Origin: Bacteroidales bacterium
Lineage (GTDB): Bacteria > Bacteroidota > Bacteroidia > Bacteroidales > ML635J-15
NCBI GenBank assembly: GCA_003249955.1
Contig: QKHS01000032.1
Coordinates: 1-41,949 of the forward strand
Length of the DNA stretch: 41,949 bases
Reading direction: 5' to 3'
Shown piece after piece: positions 25,201 to 33,826 of the stretch (position 1 is its first letter; every line of letters starts with the position of its first letter). The notes under the pieces were generated by a model that ran no database searches, was not told the origin of the DNA, and worked only from the letters and a program-made list of their open reading frames with translations. The position numbers and the translations under genes are program-made.

Positions 25201-28200
25201 TTGAATTCTGACGTGTAAATCTTAAAACTCCTTCAGAATCTGCCCAAAGTCCTGCTGTAACTCTCTCATAACCATTGTCGGTAAAATCTATGGATGTCCC
25301 GTTTGCTATTGCTTTAAAAGAAACAATGGAAAACTCGTCCCCGTCGGTACCCGAAGTGTTTACTGCAAATATTGCCAAATCGCCGTATTGCAGAATTGTA
25401 ACAGTTGTAGGATATAATATAAGTTCAACACCTGCCGACCATTGTGTTCCCTGACGGACAAATATTGTTGCATAATAAGTTAAGTCATTTGTCAACCCGG
25501 TAACTGTCATTGATGTTCCGGTTCCTTTATAAATAACATACTCATTGGTACCTATGTCTGTTCCTGAGCCAAATACCGCATCAGCAGTATAGGAAGAGCC
25601 GTCACCACCCGGAGTTGCACTAACTGAAGCCCCTTCATGGCAAACGATAAGAACTTCGTCAAAACATGTTGCTCCCGGGTTATTCCATGTGAGTTCCGAT
25701 TCTGAATCGCCGTCAGCGTTGGAGTAGGTGTTTACATCAGATAATCCTAAATTAGAAACGGTCACAGTCGGACAATCGGTATTGGACAACCAGTTGGTTC
25801 CGGAATATGTATAAGCTTTTACTTTGTAAGTCTCACCTGCAGTCAGCCCTGTTACGGTAATTGATGTTCCGGTTCCTTTATATACTATGTAGGAATACGG
25901 AGTTGTTGAGCCAAATTCTGTTCCTGAAGCAAAATCAGCCACGGCCGTTAATGTAGAAGGATCTGTGCCGTCACTTATAGTATGTGGAACTAATGTGGCA
26001 GAATTGCGGAATGCAATTATTACTCCTTCATAATTCCCTGCAGGTGCAGTCCATGTTATTTCTGCAGTTGTGTTGCTTGTGCATCCTATATTCAGGTCGG
26101 TCACCGGAGCCAGAGTTACATTTCCGCTACATGCGAGAGTTTCACTTGTTGCGCCTGTTGAACTTATTGTTACATCTTCAAGATTGTATTCTCCTATAGC
26201 CAGACCTGCTTTCAGTCTTACATAAATTGTTGTAACGGCAACTGTATTTGATACCGGAGTCAATGAAACGGATGCGCCAAATGTTACATCATCATCAGAT
26301 ACTTCATAATCTGCAGGTGCTGTAACAACCAAATCGTTCGATAAACTGCTTCCTGAGACAGTAAAAGTCTGCGATGCAGCAGGCCCGTTACCATAAATGT
26401 ATGTAAATCCTGTCAGGGCTGTTTCTGAAACTGATAAAGCAGGAGTAGTTACACTACCATTACATGTTACGGTTTTATCTGTAGCATCAGTGCTTGTTGC
26501 TGTAATATCTTCGTTGTTGTAATCCCCGGCAGCTAAACCTGCTTTCAGTCTTACATAAATTGTTGAAGAAGCAACTGAACCGCCTGATTGTGTTAAAGTG
26601 ACCGGATTTGTAGCAAGGAAAGATCCTCCTGATCCGGTTGAAATTTCGTAATTTGCCGGAGGTGTAATGCTGATGTCGCCGGTTAGATTGTATCCGGAAA
26701 TTGAAAATGATTGTTCGCTACTTGGTCCGTTGGAAACGACATAATCAAGTCCGCTGAGGCTTGATGGGTTTACTACGATAGTAGGCCCTGAAATTAATCC
26801 TGTTAATTGAATGTCATCAACATAATAATACTCAGAGACATCCAGACCCACAACTCTTAATCTTACACTTATCTGAGTTTCGGCATTGTCGATATTTACA
26901 GTCCATGGATTTGTGGCAACTGTTGTCGGATCTGCTCCGTTGGTATTGCCAAAATCAATCGGGGTATTGCTGTATCCGTCAATAAGTTTGACAGAACCTG
27001 CACCTGTCCATGTAGAACCGTTGTCGTATGAAATATCCAAATACAAATCTTCACCGGAGTCCGGTCCTGCTGCAGCAAATGCTACCGATAAAACAACATC
27101 GTCGTAAGCAGTAATATCAATATTTTCCAGGATAATGCTGTTGCTTCCGTCCAAACGTCCTGATTGGGTTCCGCCACTGAACTTTGTAGTAGATTCTGTG
27201 CATGTTCCTGTATAGGTCCATGTATCTGCAGGAGTTGCAGGATCAACTTCAAATCCCTGGTAAGCAAGAACCAGAGGAGCTCCTGAAACTGTAACAGTTC
27301 CGTTACAGCCGACGGTTTTGTCTGTGGCACCGGTACTTGTAGCAGTAATATTTTCGTTATTATAATCTCCGGCAATTAATCCGGATTTAAGTCTTACATA
27401 AACGGTCACAGAACTAACAGTCCCGCCGGACTGTGTCAATGTTAACGGAGTTGTATATCCTGAACCGGATGTAAGCGAAATTTCGTAATCTGCCGGAGCA
27501 GCGATACTTATATCTGATGTAAGATTTGCACCTTCGATGGTAAAGCTTTGTTCTGCAGAAGGCCCGCTTCCCTCAACGTAAGTAAAACCAGTAATAGTTG
27601 CCGGGTTTACATTTATTATTGGCTGGGTTATGTTTAATATCCCCGAAACATTCGAAGACCCGTCCCATGTACCACCGTTGTAACCACCGTAGGAATATTC
27701 ATCAGCGTTGGGGTTTACTTTAAACCTGCTGGCGTAGTAATAAGTTCCGGCACTAAGAGCTGATCCTATTTCTGCAACAAATTCATCATTATTTCCGCTT
27801 TGGGCATTAAATGTTGCTGCTACCCAGTTTGTCCATGTTGAAGGATCTGTATCGGCAGAATTGTAGCCTATCCAGCAACTTACATTTGCTCCTGCTCCTG
27901 CAGCTTCTGTAACTCCTGATTCATAAATCTGGGCGTAGGCATTATATGTGTCACCAACATTAATAGTCCCGCTTGCAGGCCATTGAAGATTGCACCAGTC
28001 CGGATAATTGGAATTTATTGTTAATATGCCCGAAACATATGTAGTTCCGTCCCAGAAGCCACCTCCGCTTCCGTTATATCCTCCGTATGAGTATGTTGTC
28101 CCTCCGTTAAGTGAAAAACGGCTGGCATAGTAATATGTCCCGGCAGAACTAATTGAAGATCCTATATTTGCAACATATTCGTCATTATTTCCGTTGTCAG

Positions 28201-29245
28201 TGTTGTAGCTTGCCACTACCCAGTTTGTCCATGTGTCAGGGTTTGTATCTGAACTATTGTAGCCTATCCAGCAGGTAACACCTGCTCCCTGGCCTGCGGC
28301 TTCGGTTAATGAAGGTTCGTAAATCCGGGCATATACGTTAAACACTCCTCCTGTGGTAATTGTTCCGTTGCCCGGAGACTGAAGATTGCACCAGTTAGGG
28401 TAATCGACAACATAACCGCTGCATGTAACAGTTTTATCAGTTGCTCCCGTACTGCTTGCTGTAATGACTTCTGAATTATAAGTGCCTGCAGATAATCCAG
28501 ATTTTAATCTTACATAAATAGTAGTTGTTGTAACGCTACCGCCTGATTGAGTTAAAGTCAGAGGACTTGTATAACCGGAACCTGAACTAAGAGATATTTC
28601 GTAATTTGCCGGAGCCGCAATACTAATATCGGAGGTAAGATTACTGCCTTCAACTGTAAATGTTTGTTCTGCCCCAGGCCCTGCATCTTCGGTGTAACTG
28701 AAAGCGGTGAGAGTGGAAGGAGATACTGTTATCAGAGGTGTTGATCCGGCAAATGTTGTTGTTGAGAAATCATCAATATATATAGTTGCGCCGGTTCTGT
28801 ATATTTGAATTTTATTAACAGAAGAGTTGTTTACTGTAATCGTTTTTAAAGTTTTTGTTGTAGAGATTGTAAACGGAGATCCGGGAGCAGCAGCCCATGA
28901 AACTCCGTCATCCGTTGATATATTAACCTGATAAGCTCCGCTTGATGTTGATGCTGTTACATAAAAGGAAATTTCTCCAACGCCACCGGATAAGGTCGGA
29001 GTTATTATCTGAGCCCCTGTAGCACTTCGGATTTGAGCAGATTTTGTTCCGGAGTTTACTCCTGTAGTTCCGGCGATAACATTTTTCACCTGCCAATCGC
29101 CTGAAGAAAGAGTGGCAGTTATAAGAGAAGTATTATAAGAACTTGGTAAACCTGATTCAAAACTTTCACTTATTTGACCAAAACTAACCGTGCATAAGCA
29201 CAAAAACACAGAAATGCTAAAAAGAATTAATAAGCCTTTTTTCAT
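22292..29245 (-). CDS. Giant T9SS-secreted multidomain protein (2317 residues)
   Basis: Translation from the ATG at 29245 gives a clear signal peptide (MKKGLLILFSISVFLCLC, ending VSFG); an in-frame upstream start would bury it. Domains in rough order: jelly-roll 25-175; R repeat; two Trp-rich modules of about 115-130 residues (about 278-535, each WCNLQxP...VTCWIGYNSxDT...YYYASRF); R repeat; jelly-roll (about 650-825, with VDDIQLTG); two R repeats; two fibronectin-III-like modules (about 1045-1280, each with YKGTGTSxTVTGLT); a lamin-tail-like module from about 1283; a long beta-helix-like stretch rich in NG/GD turns (about 1540-2100); the ELINFDVKC...YYRLKQID spacer; and a T9SS type A sorting domain (about 2235-2317, IYPNPCDDILNISIS). 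Likely an extracellular adhesive or structural protein; no catalytic residues recognised. Confidence 0.88.
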   Translation of the reverse strand: MKKGLLILFSISVFLCLCTVSFGQISESFESGLPSSYNTSLITATLSSGDWQVKNVIAGTTGVNSGTKSAQIRSATGAQIITPTLSGGVGEISFYVTASTSSGAYQVNISTDDGVSWAAAPGSPFTISTTKTLKTITVNNSSVNKIQIYRTGATIYIDDFSTTTFAGSTPLITVSPSTLTAFSYTEDAGPGAEQTFTVEGSNLTSDISIAAPANYEISLSSGSGYTSPLTLTQSGGSVTTTTIYVRLKSGLSAGTYNSEVITASSTGATDKTVTCSGYVVDYPNWCNLQSPGNGTITTGGVFNVYARIYEPSLTEAAGQGAGVTCWIGYNSSDTNPDTWTNWVVASYNTDNGNNDEYVANIGSSISSAGTYYYASRFSLNGGTTYSYGGYNGSGGGFWDGTTYVSGILTINSNYPDWCNLQWPASGTINVGDTYNAYAQIYESGVTEAAGAGANVSCWIGYNSADTDPSTWTNWVAATFNAQSGNNDEFVAEIGSALSAGTYYYASRFKVNPNADEYSYGGYNGGTWDGSSNVSGILNITQPIINVNPATITGFTYVEGSGPSAEQSFTIEGANLTSDISIAAPADYEISLTSGSGYTTPLTLTQSGGTVSSVTVYVRLKSGLIAGDYNNENITATSTGATDKTVGCNGTVTVSGAPLVLAYQGFEVDPATPADTWTYTGTCTESTTKFSGGTQSGRLDGSNSIILENIDITAYDDVVLSVAFAAAGPDSGEDLYLDISYDNGSTWTGAGSVKLIDGYSNTPIDFGNTNGADPTTVATNPWTVNIDNAETQISVRLRVVGLDVSEYYYVDDIQLTGLISGPTIVVNPSSLSGLDYVVSNGPSSEQSFSISGYNLTGDISITPPANYEISTGSGGSFLATNPVTLTQSGGSVASSTIYVRLKAGLAAGDYNNEDITATSTDATDKTVTCNGSVTTPALSVSETALTGFTYIYGNGPAASQTFTVSGSSLSNDLVVTAPADYEVSDDDVTFGASVSLTPVSNTVAVTTIYVRLKAGLAIGEYNLEDVTISSTGATSETLACSGNVTLAPVTDLNIGCTSNTTAEITWTAPAGNYEGVIIAFRNSATLVPHTISDGTDPSTLTAVADFASGTEFGSTTPYSYIVYKGTGTSITVTGLTAGETYKVKAYTYSGTNWLSNTDCPTVTVSNLGLSDVNTYSNADGDSESELTWNNPGATCFDEVLIVCHEGASVSATPGGDGSSYTADAVFGSGTDIGTNEYVIYKGTGTSMTVTGLTNDLTYYATIFVRQGTQWSAGVELILYPTTVTILQYGDLAIFAVNTSGTDGDEFSIVSFKAIANGTSIDFTDNGYERVTAGLWADSEGVLRFTRQNSNIGAGKVITFETVGNVASPVFGSNVNVYLDGDLDNANWTCVQLGNGSGFNFNDSDQIWVMQGGTWSDPAGTHNATYSGNVLYGWTAIGWYTSPGYDNTAGSTIYPGCECATTNVSGLTNKSKVKYTGSLTAANRTQWIGRVNDPTNWTGWADNVDYDANLPLYKQDGQTISIEAGDLTSGKWAGYKDGQWCNCGNWYSLVVPDATINVEIPAHAADRYDLVLSAHADSLAYCNDINVIGDIYNVDGAQLFVGGDFELTGGSVNFNTNAVHVEVGGDIIIDDNTRFLSSKADLVLNGTTDQSVNSEAATLVTLALNSLAMSGGGTKTIADKLDIENGLLVDNSIFNMSSAGSSLNIDGNIVLQNGATMHDNCKSNLSVILSSSTSQILQGSGNAIKAYSIAADKTDANITLSSTGGRSDLFIKTWADFNMTGTSLFTDNGSIIQTDDDLFLGGDGASNYNLTGIVRFTGANVTGDMILSDSDGTSAVAAELYSLDVQGGDLEVYPVSGGQTIVVNNDFSIENTATANANSNNFEIGGDYYVHSDAAIDATGISITMNGSADQNISANNGTETFGTLVVNKSGGNINLSDNINVNNLNLTSGLVNTGSDRVYVTNPAIANLSNYSDASYINGNLRRQVNPTGSYDIPVGNSSNYELANIALNSSAGMTYLDASFNPIGGADLDISALGLEYGGVAVETVLDGGFWTITPNAGTTTVNYNVGLSLNGSSNAGATADQHTVIKRTNASSDWGLYGNHNNSTQLITGGTVYAFRNNITSFSDFAIAKNNTNPLPVELINFDVKCRNAVANLEWVTASEINNDYFEVQKSDDGNNWQILGTVKGAGNSNAVLNYQFEDKNNNAKSYYRLKQIDFDGKFEYSPIIVNTCYTDNNAEVIIYPNPCDDILNISISNWNSEFVKYEITNITGQIIYTSKLLITSGFAFDQIETENLKSGMYYIRLYDDTHSISKKINKN

Positions 29246-29658
29246 TTTATTTAATATTTTCAATTTACACTCAAACAAATATCCCCTATCAACAGGGGGA
29301 TTTACCTCAATTTTACAAAAATAAGCAATTTTATAACAGTAATTTCTGCTAAATGTTATGAAATCGTTATCAATTTTTTGTTTTTTTTCAAGTAAGCCTA
29401 AAAATTCAATGAAAACTAGTCTCTGTCTTGTTTTGAAGAAGATTTATTTTTTTTAACAATTGTTGAAAACCAGTATTTATTTGTGTATTAAAGATTGAAA
29501 ATATGATTATTGTGGTGTTTTTTCTCAGAAAAGTCAATATCCGTTTTTGTTTTTAAAGCAGATTAACGGGCAAATTCGTAAATAAGTGATAATCAGGCAT
29601 AAATTTCCGGTTCTGTTTTTTTACAGATATGAAAATTACATAATATGTTTTTTATGGT
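29246..29658. other. 413-bp intergenic region, AT-rich, with small inverted repeat
   Basis: Between two giant genes. ATCCCC (29281-29286) and GGGGAT (29296-29301) form a 6-bp inverted repeat lying over and just upstream of GATATTTG (minus strand, 29276-29283), a near-consensus -7 element 31 nt before the ATG at 29245. The rest is T-rich, with no gene and no clear terminator for the upstream gene (only a weak TCTGT/ACAGA hairpin near 29613). Confidence 0.4.
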
Positions 29659-32600
29659 TTATTGCGTTTTTATTATTTTATAAAAAGGACTTTTGTTTTG
29701 TTCATAAACAAGCTGAATAAAATATGTTCCGTTTCCTATTGCTGAAATATCAATAACCATATTATCTTTATTGTTTACAGCAACAGAGTAAACAAGACTA
29801 CCTTTAATATCCATAACTCTGATTTTTTCTGTGTTTCCAGGGATGTTTGAAATGCTTATCTGATTTACAGCAGGATTAGGGAAAACTGATACAGAGATAT
29901 TGTTTTCGCTTTGATCGATATAAACATTGTCTTCAGTTACATTTCCGCTGCAATTTACGTAAATATCTGTAGCTCCTCCACCTGATACAGTTGTATGTTC
30001 AGAATCGTAAAATCCAACTTCCATACCGGCTTTAAGCCTAATATAAACAGGAGTTGAGGTACCATCAAAAGATGATAAAACAATATCAGAATCTGTAAAA
30101 CCAGTTCCGGAATTTAAAGATATTTCAAAGTCTGCCGGTGCAGTAATTGTAACATCACTGCCATCCATATCTGTTCCGCTTATATTGAAAGATTGTTCCT
30201 CAGACGGGCCGCTTTCGTAAACATAAGTGAATCCCGTTAAAGATATAGGATCAGCTATGAGAACCGGCTGCATAACTTCGGAAATGCTTCCGCTGCAATT
30301 TACATAAATATCTGCTGCTCCTCCACCTGATACAGTTGCAGTTTCAGAACCGTAAATTCCAGATTCCAGACCGGCTTTGAGCCGAACATAAACAGGAGTT
30401 GAGGTCCCATCAAAAGATGATAAAACAATAGGATTGCCTGCAAAACCAGCTCCGGAATTTAAAGATATTTCAAAGTCTGCCGGTGCAGTAATTGTAACAT
30501 CACTGCCATCCATATCTGTTCCGCTTATATTGAAAGATTGCTCCTCAGACGGGCCGTGTCCGTAAATGTAAGTGAATCCGCTAAGGGTTGAAGTATTTAC
30601 CGATAAAACAGGATCCGGGTCAGGAGCCCCGCAAACGACATCAATATTATCCAGATAAACCCGTTTTTGAGTTGTCCCGATTTTTATTTTTGATAAAGAT
30701 GTCCCACCTGTAATTTCTACACTGTTGTTTGTATAGGCTGTCGTTGGAGTGATGTCGCTGCCAACCTGGACAAAATTGACTCCGTCGGGAGCATGAAAAA
30801 TCTGCACTTTACCGGCATCGGTTCCGTAAATCTGAATGTCAAAACTTACCGAAGCTCCTTCTGATAAAACAAGCGTTGGGGTAATAATATATCCGGCAGC
30901 AGAACTTGATCCGAGTTTTATTTCTCCGCCTGCAGAGAATACTTTAAGTCCTGACCATCCTGGCTCCTGAGTGTAGGAATTCAGAGTAACCGAAATATCA
31001 GTACTTCCGGGAGTAGCATGAGTGCCGTCAGTAAAACCACTGAAATCTTCGGATAAGCAAGGTCCTGTTACAATGTCCGTTACCGTTCCGTTACAGCTTA
31101 CGTTTAAAGTAGTTGCGCCACCACCTGTATTAGTAATAATCTCAGCATTGTAAGTCCCGGCAGATAAACCTGCCTTAAGCCTTACATATATTGTTGTTGA
31201 AGAAAGTGTTGCACTTGTGTAAGGAACAGAAATGTCTGATGTGTATCCTGATGCTGAGTTTAAAGAAATTTCGTAATCTGCCGGTGCGGTAACCATAATG
31301 TCTGACGGATATCCGGTAAGATTGTTTCCGGTAAGATTGTATGACAGGTATGCAGAAGGACCGGAACCTAGAGTATAGCTAAATCCGTTTAAACTTGTCT
31401 GGCTTAAAGAAAGTGCAGGAGGAGGAACTGCTGTTACACTGCCACCACAACTTACATTTACGGTTGTTGCTCCTCCACCTGTATTTGCAATTATTTCAGA
31501 ATTATAAGTCCCGATAGATAAACCTGCCTTAAGCCTTACATAGATTGTTGTTGAAGAAAGTGTTGCGCTTGTGTAAGGAACAGAAATGTCTGATGTGTAT
31601 TCTGATGCTGAGCTTAAAGAAATTTCGTAATCTGTTGGTGCAGAAACCGTAATATCTGACGGATATCCGGTAAGATTAGCCCCGCTAAGATTGTATGACT
31701 GAACTGCAGAAGGTCCCGATCCGAAAATATATGTAAATCCTGACAATGTGCCGGTGTTTACTGATAACACAGCCGGCGGGACAGCACTTACATATCCGTT
31801 GCAGCTTATATTTACAGTTGGGGCTCCGCCTCCGGCGTTTGTAATTATTTCCGAGTTATATGAGTTAACTGTTAATCCTGCTTTAAGCCTTACATAAATT
31901 GTGGTTGCAGTTAAATCTGCGTCAGGGCAGGGAATAAGTAATTCCGAAGAATATCCGGACCCGGAAATTAAAGAAATTTCATAATCTGCAGGTGCGGTCA
32001 CTGTAATATCTGTCGGATAAACTGTAAGATACGAACCGCTTAATTCGTATGATTGAACAGGCGAGGGCCCGTAACCTGAAATATAAGTGAAGTCTTGTAA
32101 TGTTGCCGGTGTTGCATATAAAGTTGCAGGAGGTATTGAACTTACACTTCCGTTACAACTCAGGCTTACAGTACTTGCCCCGCCACCTGAGTTTGTTATG
32201 GTTTCAGAGATATATGCTCCAGATGTCAATCCAGATCTGAGTCTGACGAATATTGGTGTTGGCGGTAGCGTTGCACTTGTATAAGTTACGCTTAAAGAGG
32301 ATGCAAAACCGGAAGCAGAATTAAGAGATATTTCATAATCTGCCTGTGCTGTAATTGTAATGTCAGAAGGAAATCCTGTTAATGAACTTCCGTTAAGGAT
32401 ATATGACTGAACTTCAGATGGCCCAGAACCTTCAATATAGTTAAACCCTGAAAGTGTTGAAGGAGTAACACTTAAAACCGGAGATGGAGGAGCACTTACA
32501 CTTCCGTTACAGGTAACATTTTTTGAATTTGCCCCGCCTCCGGAATTTATTATCAACTGAGAATTGTATGCGCCGCTTGCCAGCCCTGCTTTAAGCCTTA

Positions 32601-33717
32601 CATAAACAACTACAGAAGGCAGAACAGTTCCTGTGTAGGGAATACTGAGACTTTCGGTAAAAGTGGAATAATCCAAAGATAGTTCATAAGGGACAGGGGC
32701 GGTGATACTTAGATTACCAGGATATCCGGTGAGGTCTGTTCCCGAAATTGTGTAGCTCTGAATTCCCGACGGGCCGGAACCAAATACATAATTAAATCCT
32801 GATAATGCAGAAGGGCTTACATTTATTACGGAAGGAGGTGCTATGCTTACATTTCCGCTACATGACACCCCGAAAGAGACAGCTCCGCCACCGGAAACAG
32901 ATATAGTACCGCTGTATGTGTTTACTTCCAATCCGGATTGAAGCCTTACATATAACGGTGTAGGAGAGAGCAAACTGCCTGAATACGGAATATCAGTGCT
33001 CGCATAAAAATTCATATTGTCTGTTGAAACTTCAAAATTGGTTGATGCGGTTACCGTAATTACTCCGGGAGCTCCTGTTAAATTATTGCCTGATAGATTA
33101 AAACTTTGGGCAACAGATGGCCCTGCACCGTAAAAATAATTTAAATTACTTAGTGAAGACGGATTTGCAGATAAGGTCTGGCCAACATCACTTATCTGAA
33201 TCTCGTCAATACATAAAAATCCGGTATTTGTATTCGGACAGTAGAGACGTATTACGACATCGCTTCCGGCATCGTTTATAGCAACAGAATAATATGTGTA
33301 TGTACTGATATTTGTAAAATTAATTGTTGCAATATCACTGAAAGGCCCGTTGTTTACTGATTTCTGCACAATAAATTCGCCACCGCCGATAATTGAAGAA
33401 AAGTTACGGAAATAAAAGCTGACAGTTCCGACTGAATTTATTGCAGGTGACGAAAGATATGCTTCCAGATATCGGTTAAGTTTTACAGCCCCACCGGAAA
33501 GATTATATGCATTTAAGTTTTCTAACCCCTGAACATTTTTAACGTCCCATGTTCCGCTGCTTAAAACAAATGATCCGCTTGTCCATGAAGAAACAGGAAA
33601 GTTTGGAGATGTAAAACTTTCTGTAAAATGGACAGTTGCATTAGCATTAAAATTTAGGAAATTAAAAACCATGAATAAAAAACAAATCATGAATATTGTA
33701 AACGGGGATCTTTTCAT
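29659..33717 (-). CDS. T9SS-secreted repeat protein (eight 115-residue repeats)
   Basis: A 1352-residue exported protein. Signal peptide 1-27 ends in ANA; the jelly-roll domain at about 30-175 ends LCIDEIQISD. Six R repeats of the variant type follow (LSGxNLTGYPSDITVTAPADYEISL, YVRLKAGL, IITNxGGGATTVNVSCNGSV). One J module follows (DFSGFTDGTHATPGSTDIS, LDNIDVVCG), then two R repeats of the DGSDVTITAPADFEISL type, and a C-terminal sorting domain (VSVFPNPAVNQISIS to FYKIIKTQ). The change of R subtype across the J module suggests fusion or recombination between paralogous arrays. The protein shares both modules with its neighbours. Role is inferred to be surface adhesion or matrix; the ligand is unknown. 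Confidence 0.9.
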   Translation of the reverse strand: MKRSPFTIFMICFLFMVFNFLNFNANATVHFTESFTSPNFPVSSWTSGSFVLSSGTWDVKNVQGLENLNAYNLSGGAVKLNRYLEAYLSSPAINSVGTVSFYFRNFSSIIGGGEFIVQKSVNNGPFSDIATINFTNISTYTYYSVAINDAGSDVVIRLYCPNTNTGFLCIDEIQISDVGQTLSANPSSLSNLNYFYGAGPSVAQSFNLSGNNLTGAPGVITVTASTNFEVSTDNMNFYASTDIPYSGSLLSPTPLYVRLQSGLEVNTYSGTISVSGGGAVSFGVSCSGNVSIAPPSVINVSPSALSGFNYVFGSGPSGIQSYTISGTDLTGYPGNLSITAPVPYELSLDYSTFTESLSIPYTGTVLPSVVVYVRLKAGLASGAYNSQLIINSGGGANSKNVTCNGSVSAPPSPVLSVTPSTLSGFNYIEGSGPSEVQSYILNGSSLTGFPSDITITAQADYEISLNSASGFASSLSVTYTSATLPPTPIFVRLRSGLTSGAYISETITNSGGGASTVSLSCNGSVSSIPPATLYATPATLQDFTYISGYGPSPVQSYELSGSYLTVYPTDITVTAPADYEISLISGSGYSSELLIPCPDADLTATTIYVRLKAGLTVNSYNSEIITNAGGGAPTVNISCNGYVSAVPPAVLSVNTGTLSGFTYIFGSGPSAVQSYNLSGANLTGYPSDITVSAPTDYEISLSSASEYTSDISVPYTSATLSSTTIYVRLKAGLSIGTYNSEIIANTGGGATTVNVSCGGSVTAVPPPALSLSQTSLNGFSYTLGSGPSAYLSYNLTGNNLTGYPSDIMVTAPADYEISLNSASGYTSDISVPYTSATLSSTTIYVRLKAGLSAGTYNAEIITNTGGGATTLNVSCNGTVTDIVTGPCLSEDFSGFTDGTHATPGSTDISVTLNSYTQEPGWSGLKVFSAGGEIKLGSSSAAGYIITPTLVLSEGASVSFDIQIYGTDAGKVQIFHAPDGVNFVQVGSDITPTTAYTNNSVEITGGTSLSKIKIGTTQKRVYLDNIDVVCGAPDPDPVLSVNTSTLSGFTYIYGHGPSEEQSFNISGTDMDGSDVTITAPADFEISLNSGAGFAGNPIVLSSFDGTSTPVYVRLKAGLESGIYGSETATVSGGGAADIYVNCSGSISEVMQPVLIADPISLTGFTYVYESGPSEEQSFNISGTDMDGSDVTITAPADFEISLNSGTGFTDSDIVLSSFDGTSTPVYIRLKAGMEVGFYDSEHTTVSGGGATDIYVNCSGNVTEDNVYIDQSENNISVSVFPNPAVNQISISNIPGNTEKIRVMDIKGSLVYSVAVNNKDNMVIDISAIGNGTYFIQLVYEQNKSPFYKIIKTQ

Positions 33718-33776
33718 AAAATAAAATTTTTAAATAATCTGGTTGATTAAGTACTTTGATATTTTTGTATTTATAA

Positions 33777-33804
33777 AAGAAACCCTGATAATTCAAGGTT
33801 TCTT
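33777..33804 (-). terminator. Intrinsic terminator after the last giant gene
   Basis: Arms 33777-33788 and 33793-33804 form a 12-bp stem with one G-T wobble and a 4-nt loop, 23 nt past the stop at 33827. The minus-strand continuation is T-rich (TTCTTTTATAAAT). Terminator-like, with a less perfect T tract than the one at 16925. Confidence 0.7.
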
Positions 33805-33826
33805 CTATAAAATCAAATTTAATATT

